A stretch of DNA of 64,000 nucleotides from Streptomyces roseoverticillatus (GTDB taxonomy: Bacteria > Actinomycetota > Actinomycetes > Streptomycetales > Streptomycetaceae), in assembly GCF_000719265.1 (NCBI RefSeq), contig NZ_JOFL01000016.1, forward strand, positions 186,001-250,000, in the 5' to 3' direction. The notes under the pieces were generated by a model. That model did no database searches, was not told the origin of the DNA, and saw nothing but the letters and a program-made list of their open reading frames with translations. The position numbers were made by a program, and so were the translations under genes. Below, one piece after another: positions 52,659 through 60,895 of the stretch. Position 1 is the stretch's first letter; each line of letters starts with the position of its first letter.

Positions 52659-53564
52659 TCAGCGGCCGCGGGCCGCCGACGTCACCGGGACGGACATGGC
52701 CGCCTCGCCCTTCGCGTTGGGGTGGAAGGGGGCCGCCGGGTTCTCCGGCTGGGCGCCCTCGATCCAGCGGTCCGCCGCCGGCTTGCACACGTCGTGGCCG
52801 ACGGTCGGCTTGTAGGTGTCGGCGAAGCGGACGCCGGCCTTGCGGGCCTCGCCCTGCAGCATCGTGTTGAGCTTCTTCTCGGTGTCCCGCAGGTAGGGGA
52901 CGTCGCCCGCGGCGATCGGCACGGACGGGAAGCACCCGGTGCCGTCCTCCGGCATGATCGCCGGGTAGCCGACGAGGACGACGCGGGCCTGCGGCGCGCG
53001 CTTGTGCACGTCCTTCAGCACCAAGGCGACCTTGGGCGCCGCGCCGGCGATGCGGGCGGTGAGCTGGTCGGCGCCGCCCTCGGTGAACTTCGCGCGGCAG
53101 GGTGCGCCGGCCGGGTCGGTGGGGGACAGCTGGGCGCAGGTGCCGATGATGTCGCCGAAGCCGATGTCGTTGCCGCCGATGCCGAGCGTGACGAGGCGGG
53201 TGTTGCTGCCGAGCGCGTTGAGCTGGGGCGCGTTGTCGCCCTGGGCGCGCCACATGTCGTCGGTCGTGGCGCCGCTGCAGCTGACGTCCTTGAAGGACGT
53301 GTGGTGCAGGGCCTTCGCGGTGAGCGCCGGGTAGTTGACGCTGGAGCGGGCGCAGTCGCCGCCGGTCTGCTCGGGGATGCCGGGGCCGGAGGTGTAGGAG
53401 TCGCCGAGGGCGACGTAGCGCGCGCCGCCGGAGGGGGTGGCGGCTGCTCCTTCCGCGCCCTCCGCCGTCGCGGTGCCGGCCGCCCCCGCCGCCAGGGCCG
53501 CGGCCGCGCCGAGCGCAGCCAGTCCCTTGCCGTACCGCCCACCACGTCCATGCGCGTGTGCCAC
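52659..53564 (-). CDS. Secreted SGNH/GDSL hydrolase (lipase/esterase)
   Basis: A 301-residue secreted SGNH hydrolase. A signal peptide (1-35) precedes Y-V-A-L-G-D-S-Y-T-S-G-P-G near 50 with the nucleophile Ser. The Asn is in G-I-G-G-N-D-I-G-F near 128 and the catalytic His is in F-H-P-N-A-K-G near 283. Six Cys in the mature part fit three disulfides, as in Streptomyces lipases such as that of S. rimosus. The GTG start has GGAGG upstream. Confidence 0.9.
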   Translation of the reverse strand: MAHAHGRGGRYGKGLAALGAAAALAAGAAGTATAEGAEGAAATPSGGARYVALGDSYTSGPGIPEQTGGDCARSSVNYPALTAKALHHTSFKDVSCSGATTDDMWRAQGDNAPQLNALGSNTRLVTLGIGGNDIGFGDIIGTCAQLSPTDPAGAPCRAKFTEGGADQLTARIAGAAPKVALVLKDVHKRAPQARVVLVGYPAIMPEDGTGCFPSVPIAAGDVPYLRDTEKKLNTMLQGEARKAGVRFADTYKPTVGHDVCKPAADRWIEGAQPENPAAPFHPNAKGEAAMSVPVTSAARGR

Positions 53565-53695
53565 TGATGCCTCCGTGCTGTGTGCTGTTGTCCTGGGTGC
53601 GTCGTGCGGCGAGCCGTCCGGTGGACCGCGGAGCCGCCGATGCGGACGTCAGACTCGCCGTGTGGTGACCGTCTGTCAACTAATGACCGGAGGTT

Positions 53696-53720
53696 TAATT
53701 GGATTACAAAAGTCCAATTA
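53696..53720. promoter_or_regulatory. Inverted repeat at the nsrR promoter
   Basis: TAATTGGA (53696-53703), 9-base spacer, TCCAATTA (53713-53720), ending 14 bases before the regulator start. A related CCAATTAAG half-site lies about 45 bases before hmp, so one regulator may bind both. Confidence 0.65.
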
Positions 53721-53734
53721 GGTAGAGTACGAGT

Positions 53735-54175
53735 GTGCGACTGACCAAGAGCACCGACATCGCGCTGCGCATCGCCATGCGCCTGGCCGTGACCGGCGAC
53801 GACAGCCCGACCACCCGCGAGGTGGCCGAGGCGGTCGGCGTGCCGTACACCCATGCCGCCAAGGTGGTCAGCAGACTGCAGCACATGGGCGTCGTCGAGG
53901 CCCGCCGGGGCCGCGGCGGCGGACTCACCCTCACCACCGCCGGACGGACGGGATCCGTCGGCCGGCTGGTGCGCGAGCTGGAAGGCGCGGGCGACGTCGT
54001 CGGCTGCGAGGACGATCCACCATGTCCGCTGCGCGCGGCGTGCCGGCTGCGCGGAGCCCTGCGCGACGCGCAGGAGGCATTCTTCGCCGCGCTGGACCCG
54101 ATCACCGTGGAGGACCTGACCGGCCCGCCGACGGGCCCGGTGCTGCTGAGCCTGGGCACCCGTACACAGGACTGA
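53735..54175 (+). CDS. nsrR: Rrf2-family NO-sensing repressor NsrR
   Basis: A 146-residue Rrf2 regulator. The N-terminal winged helix contains T-T-R-E-V-A-E-A-V-G-V-P-Y-T-H-A-A-K-V-V near 27-46. Three Cys with exact C-x5-C-x5-C spacing (C-E-D-D-P-P-C-P-L-R-A-A-C, near 91-103) match the Fe-S ligands of NsrR. It represses NO-detoxifying genes until the cluster reacts with NO. The gene lies 124 bases before the flavohaemoglobin gene, its expected target. GTG start; an inverted repeat lies just upstream. Confidence 0.92.
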   Translation: MRLTKSTDIALRIAMRLAVTGDDSPTTREVAEAVGVPYTHAAKVVSRLQHMGVVEARRGRGGGLTLTTAGRTGSVGRLVRELEGAGDVVGCEDDPPCPLRAACRLRGALRDAQEAFFAALDPITVEDLTGPPTGPVLLSLGTRTQD

Positions 54176-54299
54176 AATCCCCGAAACACCGAGGTCCTGA
54201 GGCCCTGAAGTCCTTTCGAGGTCTTCGCGCGACCAAAAATACGCATCCAAGATACCAATTAAGGGTCGAGAGATCCGTTCAAGAGATCCAGGAGCGCCG

Positions 54300-55490
54300 A
54301 TGCTGTCCACCAGGTCGACCGAGATCGTCCGCGCCACCCTCCCCGCCGTCGGCGGCGCGATCGGCGAGATCGCCCCGCTCTTCTACGAGAAGCTCTTCAC
54401 CGCCCACCCCGGGCTCCTGCGCGACCTGTTCAACCGCGGCAACCAGGCGAGCGGCACCCAGCAGCAGGCCCTCGCCGGTGCCATAGCCGCCTTCGCGACG
54501 GCCCTGGTCGAGCACCCGGAGACCCGGCCCGACGCGATGCTCGCGCGCATCGCCCACAAGCACGTGTCGCTGGGCATCGGCCCCGATCAGTACCCGGTGG
54601 TCCGCCACCACCTCTTCGAGGCCATCGCGGAGGTGCTCGGCGATGCCGTCACCGAGGAGGTCGCGGCGGCCTGGGACGAGGTCTACTGGCTAATGGCCAA
54701 CGCCCTGATCGCCCTGGAGGCGCGCCTGTACGAGCAGGCCGGAACCGCTGCCGGGGACGCCTTCCGCCCGTACCGCGTCACCGGGCGTCTCGCGGAGACA
54801 GCGGAGGTGACCACGTACCTCGTCCAGCCGCTGGACGGCAGCCCGCTGCCCGCCTCCCGGCCCGGCCAGTACGTCTCCGTGCAGGTTCAACTCCCCGACG
54901 GGGCGCGGCAGATCCGCCAGTACAGCCTCTCCGGCCGGCCCGACGACGCCCTGCAGTTCTCCGTCAAGCGCGTGACCGGCGAACCGGACGGCGAGGTCTC
55001 CCACCACCTGCACGACCGCGTGGCCGTCGGCGACACCCTGATGGTCAGCGCGCCGGCCGGCGACGTCGCCCTCACCGACGGTGATGCGCCCGTCCTGCTG
55101 GCCTCGGCCGGCATCGGCTGCACCCCCATGACCGGGATGCTCTCCCACCTGGCCGCGACCGGCTCGCGGCGCCGCGTCATCTCCGTCCACGCCGACCGCA
55201 GCGAGGCCACCCACGCCTTCCGCACCGACCTGCTGCAGCTCACGGAGAAGCTGCCGGACGCGGTCGCGCACGTCTGGTACGAGGAGCCGGAGGGCGCCTG
55301 GCCCGCCGACCGCACCGGCTACGCCGACCTCTCCCGCATCGACATCCCCGCGGGCACCACGGCGTACCTCTGCGGACCCCTGCCGTTCCTCCGCTCGGTC
55401 CGCACGCAGCTCCTCGACGCGGGGGTCGCCGCGGCCGACATCCACTACGAGGTCTTCGGCCCGGACCTGTGGCTGGGGCAGGAGGGCTGA
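54300..55490 (+). CDS. hmp: Flavohaemoglobin, NO dioxygenase
   Basis: A 396-residue flavohaemoglobin. The globin domain (1-137) has the distal Tyr in P-L-F-Y-E-K-L-F and Gln in the Q-A-S-G-T-Q-Q-Q region, with proximal His in I-A-H-K-H-V-S-L-G-I near 86. The FAD domain has R-Q-Y-S-L-S-G near 203 and the NAD domain has G-I-G-C-T-P-M near 276. It oxidises NO to nitrate using O2 and NADH. Expression should be released by NsrR when NO is present. Confidence 0.95.
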   Translation: MLSTRSTEIVRATLPAVGGAIGEIAPLFYEKLFTAHPGLLRDLFNRGNQASGTQQQALAGAIAAFATALVEHPETRPDAMLARIAHKHVSLGIGPDQYPVVRHHLFEAIAEVLGDAVTEEVAAAWDEVYWLMANALIALEARLYEQAGTAAGDAFRPYRVTGRLAETAEVTTYLVQPLDGSPLPASRPGQYVSVQVQLPDGARQIRQYSLSGRPDDALQFSVKRVTGEPDGEVSHHLHDRVAVGDTLMVSAPAGDVALTDGDAPVLLASAGIGCTPMTGMLSHLAATGSRRRVISVHADRSEATHAFRTDLLQLTEKLPDAVAHVWYEEPEGAWPADRTGYADLSRIDIPAGTTAYLCGPLPFLRSVRTQLLDAGVAAADIHYEVFGPDLWLGQEG

Positions 55491-55511
55491 CACGGGACGG
55501 GGTGGAACGGA

Positions 55512-55529
55512 CTGCGCCGATTGGCGCAG
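55512..55529 (+). terminator. Hairpin after hmp
   Basis: CTGCGCC (55512-55518), loop GATT, GGCGCAG (55523-55529). A second stem CCGGTGCG/CGCACCGG lies at 55559-55579. Either could end the hmp transcript. Confidence 0.5.
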
Positions 55530-55670
55530 GACGGCTTGCGCGGCGACCATGTCACACACCGGTGCGCACCCCGCACCGGCATCCCGAATCGTTCGCACGT
55601 TCGAGTGATGGGCGGTTGTCGAACCCGCAAGAGGGCAGCTTCCCCGCACTCACGTCCGAGGAGGGCTCCC

Positions 55671-56039
55671 ATGCGACGTTCACCCGCCCGCGCACTCTCC
55701 CGCCCCTTTATCGCCCTGCCGACAGCACTAGCACTGGGCGCGCTCCTGGCCGGACCGGCGGCGCCCGCCGCCGGGGCCGGCAGGACCACGACCGAGACCA
55801 CCGTGGTGATCGAGGGCTTCGAATTCGTCCCGGCGTCGGTCACCATCCACGCCGGCGACTCCGTCCGCTGGGTCAACAAGGACAACGACGAACACACCAC
55901 GACGTCCGACGAGCCGGGCTGGGACTCGGGCCTCATCGTCCCCGGCGGCGACTTCACCCAGGTCTTCACGACCCCGGGGACCTTCTCCTACCACTGCGAC
56001 CTCCACTCGACGCTGACGGGCAAGGTCATCGTCGAGTAG
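55671..56039 (+). CDS. Secreted cupredoxin-domain protein
   Basis: A 122-residue protein with a signal peptide (1-37) and a plastocyanin-like domain. Copper ligands are His in N-D-E-H-T-T-T and Cys and His in Y-H-C-D-L-H-S-T-L-T-G. The usual axial Met (H-P-x-M) is replaced by Leu, so the site would be three-coordinate like those of some laccases, or may be altered. ATG 55671 is chosen for its GAGGAGGG box and signal peptide. Likely an exported electron carrier or copper-binding protein; the partner is not visible. Confidence 0.85.
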   Translation: MRRSPARALSRPFIALPTALALGALLAGPAAPAAGAGRTTTETTVVIEGFEFVPASVTIHAGDSVRWVNKDNDEHTTTSDEPGWDSGLIVPGGDFTQVFTTPGTFSYHCDLHSTLTGKVIVE

Positions 56040-56051
56040 CCGCCGCGGCCG

Positions 56052-56918
56052 TCACGGATGGATCTGCCCGGCGCCCGGCAGCAGGGTGCCGGGCTCCGCC
56101 GGGGCGACCTCCACCGCCTCCGTCTTGAGGCTGCGCCGCTGCCGCTTCGCGACCCAGGTCGCCAGCCAGGAGAGGAGCATGCACATCCCGATGTAGATCG
56201 GGGAGATGATCATGACGACGGGGATGAACGGCAGCCCGTAGTCCAGGTTGCTGGCGATCAGCTTGCCGGCGTGCAGGAACTCCTCGTAGGTGATCAGGAA
56301 GCCGAGCGAGGTGTCCTTGAGCGCCACCACGAGCTGGCTGATGATCGCCGGCAGCATGGCGCGGAGCGCCTGCGGCACGAGCACGTGGCTCATCGCCTGC
56401 GTCTTGCGCATCCCGAGCGCGTACGCCGCTTCCCGCTGACCGCGGTCGACGGAGTTCACCCCGCTGCGGAAGACCTCCGCGAGCACCGAGCCGTTGTAGA
56501 GGGTGAGCCCGGTGACGAGGGCCGGCAGCGGCTGCACCTTGAGGGCGACGAAGACGAAGAAGATCATGACCAGGACCGGCATCGCCCGGAAGAACTCCAC
56601 GAAGAGCGTGGCGGTCCAGCGCAGGATCCGGTGGTCGGAGAGCCGGCCCGCGGCGAGCAGCCCGCCGAGGGCGAGGGAGAGCACGGCGGCGTAGGCGAAG
56701 GCCTTGAGCGTGTTACCGAGGCCGCGCAGCAGCATCTCCTGGATGCCCTCGTACACGAACGGCCGCCACTTCTCGGCGGTGAACTGGTGGGTGTCGAAGA
56801 GCAGGTAGAGCACCCAGGCGACGATCCCCAGGATGACGACGGTGGCGGCGAGGCCGTAGACGAGGTGGCGCCGCCGGGCCCGGGGCCCCGGGATGTCGTA
56901 GAGCGCGGTGTCGGTCAT
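56052..56918 (-). CDS. gluD: Glutamate-type ABC transporter permease GluD
   Basis: A 288-residue polar amino acid ABC permease with about six membrane segments and the EAA loop R-E-A-A-Y-A-L-G-M-R-K-T near 170. A roughly 35-residue C-terminal tail is charged and cytoplasmic. ATG 56918 overlaps the GluC stop (ATGA on the minus strand). Together with GluC it forms the membrane channel. The gene ends 12 bases from the convergent cupredoxin gene. Confidence 0.92.
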   Translation of the reverse strand: MTDTALYDIPGPRARRRHLVYGLAATVVILGIVAWVLYLLFDTHQFTAEKWRPFVYEGIQEMLLRGLGNTLKAFAYAAVLSLALGGLLAAGRLSDHRILRWTATLFVEFFRAMPVLVMIFFVFVALKVQPLPALVTGLTLYNGSVLAEVFRSGVNSVDRGQREAAYALGMRKTQAMSHVLVPQALRAMLPAIISQLVVALKDTSLGFLITYEEFLHAGKLIASNLDYGLPFIPVVMIISPIYIGMCMLLSWLATWVAKRQRRSLKTEAVEVAPAEPGTLLPGAGQIHP

Positions 56919-57559
56919 CGGGGCACTCCCCAGCGCTTTTCGAGCACGTTGAAGATCGCGCTGATGGACAGGGTCACGATCAGATAGCCGACGGCGATCC
57001 AGACGAAGGTCCAGACGATGCTGTAGCCGAGCTCGTTCAGCGGCTTGTACGTGCCGAGGAGCTCGGTCACGCTGAAGGACCCGGCGATCGCGGAGTTCTT
57101 GGCGAGCGCGATCAGGGTGGAGCCGACCGGCGGGATGACGGAGCGGAAGGCCTGCGGCAGCACGACGAGGCTCAGGGTCTGCCCGAAGGTCATGCCCAGG
57201 CTGCGGGCCGCCTCGCCCTGCCCCGCCGGCACGGTGTTGATGCCCGAGCGCAGGGCCTCGCAGATGAACGCCGAGGTGTAGCAGCCCAGGGCGAGGACGG
57301 CGAACAGCTGGAAGGGCAGCACGATGCCGAACCGCGGCAGGCCGAGCAGCACCGCGAAGAACAGCAGCGTGAGCGGGGTGTTGCGCAGCACCGTCACCCA
57401 CACCGTGCCGAAGACCCGCAGGGAGCCGACGGGGGCGACGCGGAAGGAAGCCATCACGAAGCCCAGGGCGAGGGCGAGCAGCGAGGCGTAGACGGTGAGT
57501 TCGACCGTGCCGAGCAGCCCCTTGCCGTAGAGGGCCCAGTTGTCGGTGAGCACGTTCAT
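56915..57559 (-). CDS. gluC: Glutamate-type ABC transporter permease GluC
   Basis: A 214-residue permease of the His/Glu/Gln/Arg family with the EAA motif G-E-A-A-R-S-L-G-M-T-F near 128 and five membrane segments. It starts 11 bases after the GluB stop and is coupled to gluD. Its length is normal and no defect is seen. Confidence 0.92.
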   Translation of the reverse strand: MNVLTDNWALYGKGLLGTVELTVYASLLALALGFVMASFRVAPVGSLRVFGTVWVTVLRNTPLTLLFFAVLLGLPRFGIVLPFQLFAVLALGCYTSAFICEALRSGINTVPAGQGEAARSLGMTFGQTLSLVVLPQAFRSVIPPVGSTLIALAKNSAIAGSFSVTELLGTYKPLNELGYSIVWTFVWIAVGYLIVTLSISAIFNVLEKRWGVPR

Positions 57560-57570
57560 CGCGGGGCTCC

Positions 57571-58617
57571 TCAGCTCGCCGGGTAGCGGTCGACGGCGGG
57601 CGGCTTCGGGGCCGGCACGCCGGAGAGGCCGAGCGTCGCGTCGTACGCCTTCTTCCAGTCGCCGTTCTTCTCGTGCTCCTCGACGGCGTCGTCCAGGGCG
57701 AAGCGGAGGGCGTTGTCGCCACGGGGCACGCCGATGCCGTAGGGCTCCTTCGAGAAGGGCTTGCCGGCGATCTTCAGCTCGTCGGGGGCCTTGGCGGCGA
57801 AGCCCATGAGGATGGTGTCGTCGGTGGTCACGGCGTCGACCTGGAGGCTGAGGAGGTTGTCCACGCAGACCGAGTAGGTGTCGTAGGCGACCGGGATCGC
57901 CTTGGGGTACTCCCGCTCGATGCGCTGCAGCGGGGTGGAGCCGGCGGCCGAGCAGACCCGTTTGCCGGCCAGGTCCCGGGGGCCGTTGATGTCCTTCTCG
58001 TCGGTGCGGACGAGCAGCGACTGCCCGGCGATGTAGTAGGGCCCGGCGAAGCCGACCTGCTTCTTGCGCAGGGCGTTGATGGTGTACGTGCCGACGTAGT
58101 AGTCGATCTGGCCGTTCTGGAGGGCGGTTTCGCGGTTCGCGGAGGCGATCGTGCGGAAGTGGATGGTCTTGGGGTCGAAGCCCAGGGAGGCGGACATCAT
58201 GCGGGCGATCTCGATGTCGTAGCCGGAGTAGACGCCGGTGGCGGGGTCCTTCTCGCCCATGTAGGGCTGGTCCTCCTTGGCACCGACGACGAGGTGGCCG
58301 CGGGCCTTCGCGGCCCGCCAGGTGGGCGAGCCGGCCAGCTCGAAGCCCTTGTCGACCTGGTAGACGGGCAGCGCCTCGGGCTTGGGCCCCTTGACGGGCG
58401 GGCTGCCGGACTTGCCGCAGGCCGCCAGCGCGGCGAGCACGGCGAGGGCCAGGCAGGCCGGGACGGCGGTGTGACGCCACCTGGCGCGGGCCCGCGGACG
58501 CCGCGTCCCGCGATCCGTCCCGCGATCCGCCGCGCGGGCGGCGGCGCGGCCCTGCCGGAGACCGGGCCGGTCCGGTTCCCCGCGCCCGTTCAGGTGCCGG
58601 TTCCCATGCCGGTTCAT
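57571..58617 (-). CDS. gluB: Glutamate-binding lipoprotein GluB
   Basis: A 348-residue solute-binding protein of the polar amino acid family. A long Arg-rich leader precedes the lipobox L-A-A-L-A-A-C near residue 67, so the mature part is a lipid-anchored domain. Typical segments G-Y-D-I-E-I-A-R-M-M and Q-I-D-Y-Y-V-G-T-Y-T-I are present. ATG 58617 is listed, although later starts could shorten the leader. The gene follows the damaged ATPase gene, with an 18-base gap. Confidence 0.9.
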   Translation of the reverse strand: MNRHGNRHLNGRGEPDRPGLRQGRAAARAADRGTDRGTRRPRARARWRHTAVPACLALAVLAALAACGKSGSPPVKGPKPEALPVYQVDKGFELAGSPTWRAAKARGHLVVGAKEDQPYMGEKDPATGVYSGYDIEIARMMSASLGFDPKTIHFRTIASANRETALQNGQIDYYVGTYTINALRKKQVGFAGPYYIAGQSLLVRTDEKDINGPRDLAGKRVCSAAGSTPLQRIEREYPKAIPVAYDTYSVCVDNLLSLQVDAVTTDDTILMGFAAKAPDELKIAGKPFSKEPYGIGVPRGDNALRFALDDAVEEHEKNGDWKKAYDATLGLSGVPAPKPPAVDRYPAS

Positions 58618-58635
58618 GTGCGCAGCACTCTCCGC

Positions 58636-59267
58636 TCAGTGCTTGAGGATCTTGGAGAGGAAGTCCTTGGCGCGCTCGCTCCGCGGCGCGGTGAAGAACT
58701 CCTCGGGGGCTCGGTCCTCGACGATGCGGCCATCGGCCATGAAGACGACGCGGTTCGCGGCGGAGCGGGCGAAGCCCATCTCGTGGGTGACGACGACCAT
58801 CGTCATGCCGTCCCGCGCGAGCTGCTGCATGACCTCCAGCACCTCGTTGATCATCTCCGGGTCGCGTGCGCGAGCAGGCCGACGCGCTCCAGCAGCTCGC
58901 GCGAGCGCCGGTCCGCGTCCTCCCTGGACCGCTTGCGGACCTTGAGCGGAGCCAGGGAGACGTTGGCGAGGACGGTCTTGTGGGCGAAGAGGTTGAAGGA
59001 CTGGAAGACCATCCCGACCTCGGCCCGCAGCTTGGCGAGCTCGCGCCCCTCGTCGGGCAGCGGGTGCCCGTCGAGGAGGATCGTGCCGGACTCGACGGGC
59101 TCCAGGCGGTTGATGGCGCGGCACAGGGTGGACTTCCCGGAGCCGGAGGGGCCGATGACGACGACCACCTCGCCGCGGCCGACGGTGAGGTTGATGTCCT
59201 TCAGGACGTGCAGCTTGCCGTAATGCTTGTTGACATCACGCATTTCGATCAGGGGATCGACGGCCAT
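58636..59267 (-). pseudogene. gluA: Glutamate ABC transporter ATPase GluA, deletion and frameshift
   Basis: The first ~133 codons (from ATG 59267) are a normal ABC ATPase with Walker A G-P-S-G-S-G-K-S-T and the Q-loop V-F-Q-S-F-N-L. After L-L-E-R-V-G-L-L-A-H-A the frame breaks near 58864. The family end D-P-E-M-I-N-E-V-L ... F-L-S-K-I-L-K-H (75 residues, with the H-switch T-H-E-M-G-F) continues in another frame. About 37 residues are missing, and these would contain the signature L-S-G-G-Q and Walker B. As written, neither fragment can be a working ATPase. It could be a genuine mutation or an assembly error. Confidence 0.85.
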
Positions 59268-59400
59268 ACCCAGTCCCGCCCACTCTCCGCGCTCTTCCGG
59301 TCCTCGCTCGCCATCCGGGCAAACTATTCCCCTCTATAGGGGACTTCAGCCATGACACGCATTCATATGGGCATTCGTGCCACATTGCCCGCCATTTGCC

Positions 59401-59431
59401 CTAGGTACACAGACCGGGCCTGGGTACCTAG
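59401..59431. promoter_or_regulatory. Inverted repeat, probable GntR operator
   Basis: CTAGGTAC (59401-59408), 15-base spacer, GTACCTAG (59424-59431), between the divergent gluA and gntR genes and 58 bases before the gntR start. It could control both directions. Confidence 0.6.
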
Positions 59432-59489
59432 CCTGAGGGGCACGGACCGGGGGAACTCGGGGGAAAATCTCGGGGGAAAGGAGCCGGGG

Positions 59490-60305
59490 GTGGGCGACAG
59501 CAGGCCCGTCTACCAGCGCATCGCGGACGATCTGCGCCGGCGGATCGACGAGGGCGGGCTCGCCGTGGGCGAGCGCATCCCCTCCCGCTCCGAGCTCAAG
59601 CGCACCTACGCGGCCAGCGACCAGACCGTGGACCGGGCGGTGCGCGTACTGAAGGCCGCCGGCTACGCGGAAGGCCAGTTCGGCCGCGGCGTGTTCGTCA
59701 CCGACCGGGCGCCGCTCGGCAGCCTGCTCCGGTCCACCGGAGCCGTGGACACCCCCTTCGCCGCCCAGATCCGCGGATACGGGCCGCCCTGCCCGCGCCA
59801 GGGCGAGCAGTCCGGCCGGCAGCCCCGGCCCGACGGCGGCACGGGCCGCAACACCACTCTTACGTGGGAAGCCTCGTCCACCGAAACCGCCGCCCCGGAG
59901 CGGATCGCCCAGCGGCTGCACATCGGCGCGGGCACGCGCGTGCTCTGCACGCAGTACGAATACCTGGCCAACCGGCACCCCGTGCAGCTCGCCACGAGCT
60001 GGGAGCCGCTCGCCATCACCGAGGGCACGGACGTCGTCCTGCCCGAGCGCGGGCCCTACGCCCGGCGCGGGGTGCGCGGGCGGCTCGCGGCCATCGGGAT
60101 CCGCGTCGTGCGGGCCCGGGAGCTGGTCGGCTCCCGGCCCGCGAGCACGCCGGAGGCCGAGGCGCTGGGCTGCGCCGCGGGCAGCTGCGTCACGGTCATC
60201 GAGCGCACGCACTTCGACGGCGACGGCCGCGCCGTGGAGACCTCCGACATCGTCGTCCGCGCCGACCGCTGGCGGGTGGAGTACGACATCGCGTTCACCA
60301 GCTGA
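59490..60305 (+). CDS. GntR/HutC-family regulator with UTRA domain
   Basis: A 271-residue regulator. The N-terminal GntR winged helix (R-P-V-Y-Q-R-I-A-D-D-L-R-R-R-I near 6-20, S-D-Q-T-V-D-R-A-V-R-V-L near 48) is followed by a linker and a C-terminal UTRA ligand domain (R-V-L-C-T-Q-Y-E-Y to the E-R-T-H-F-D-G-D-G-R end). The GTG at 59490 has AAAGGAG upstream. The longer frame to 59352 crosses the operator-like repeat and is rejected. It is divergent from gluABCD; whether it controls it is not shown. Confidence 0.87.
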   Translation: MGDSRPVYQRIADDLRRRIDEGGLAVGERIPSRSELKRTYAASDQTVDRAVRVLKAAGYAEGQFGRGVFVTDRAPLGSLLRSTGAVDTPFAAQIRGYGPPCPRQGEQSGRQPRPDGGTGRNTTLTWEASSTETAAPERIAQRLHIGAGTRVLCTQYEYLANRHPVQLATSWEPLAITEGTDVVLPERGPYARRGVRGRLAAIGIRVVRARELVGSRPASTPEAEALGCAAGSCVTVIERTHFDGDGRAVETSDIVVRADRWRVEYDIAFTS

Positions 60306-60317
60306 GCGGCCCGGGCG

Positions 60318-60758
60318 TCAGCTCTCGGCGAGCTCCGCGTACAGCTGCGACAGCTCCGGCGCGCCGTCGGCCGCCCAGGCCTGCCCCGCCTCGACCACGT
60401 CGACCTCGCGGCCGTTGGCGAGCCGCACCACCGGCTGACCGTCGGAGCGGATCCACCACCCCGCGTCGCGGACCGTACGGATGACGACCGTGCCCAGGTA
60501 GAGGCCCGCGTCGTTGCCGAGCCAGGGCAGCAGTTCCGGGTCGTCGCGCCAGCGCGGCTGCAGCTGGTCCAAGGCCTCCAGGGAGGCGGGCGAGTCGTCG
60601 AGCACCACTCCTGCGGACTGCGCGTGCGCGCGCAGCAGTTCGCACTCGGACAGCAGCTCCGCAAGCCCTTCCGGGTCCCGGTCGACCGCGCTCGACGGCG
60701 CCGCCCCGTGCCCCGGGGCGTGTCGCTTTCGCCAACTGTCCAAGAAGGGAATGTTCAT
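60318..60758 (-). CDS. Conserved small protein of unknown function
   Basis: A 146-residue acidic soluble protein: M-N-I-P-F-L-D-S-W-R-K-R at the N-terminus, then helical and mixed segments (L-L-P-W-L-G-N-D-A-G-L-Y-L-G, G-W-W-I-R-S-D-G-Q-P-V-V-R). It resembles small hypothetical proteins I recall from many Streptomyces genomes; no function is known to me. It is convergent with the GntR gene, 12 bases apart. Confidence 0.72.
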   Translation of the reverse strand: MNIPFLDSWRKRHAPGHGAAPSSAVDRDPEGLAELLSECELLRAHAQSAGVVLDDSPASLEALDQLQPRWRDDPELLPWLGNDAGLYLGTVVIRTVRDAGWWIRSDGQPVVRLANGREVDVVEAGQAWAADGAPELSQLYAELAES

Positions 60759-60895
60759 ACCAACAGGATCGCACTCGCACGGATGGCCCCACCACAGGCA
60801 CGCGGCGCCCGCGTGACCGGACAGCCTCCTTTACGTTACGCATACGTCTTCTTATCTTCATGCAGCCACGTATCGAGCGGGGAACCGAGGGAGGC

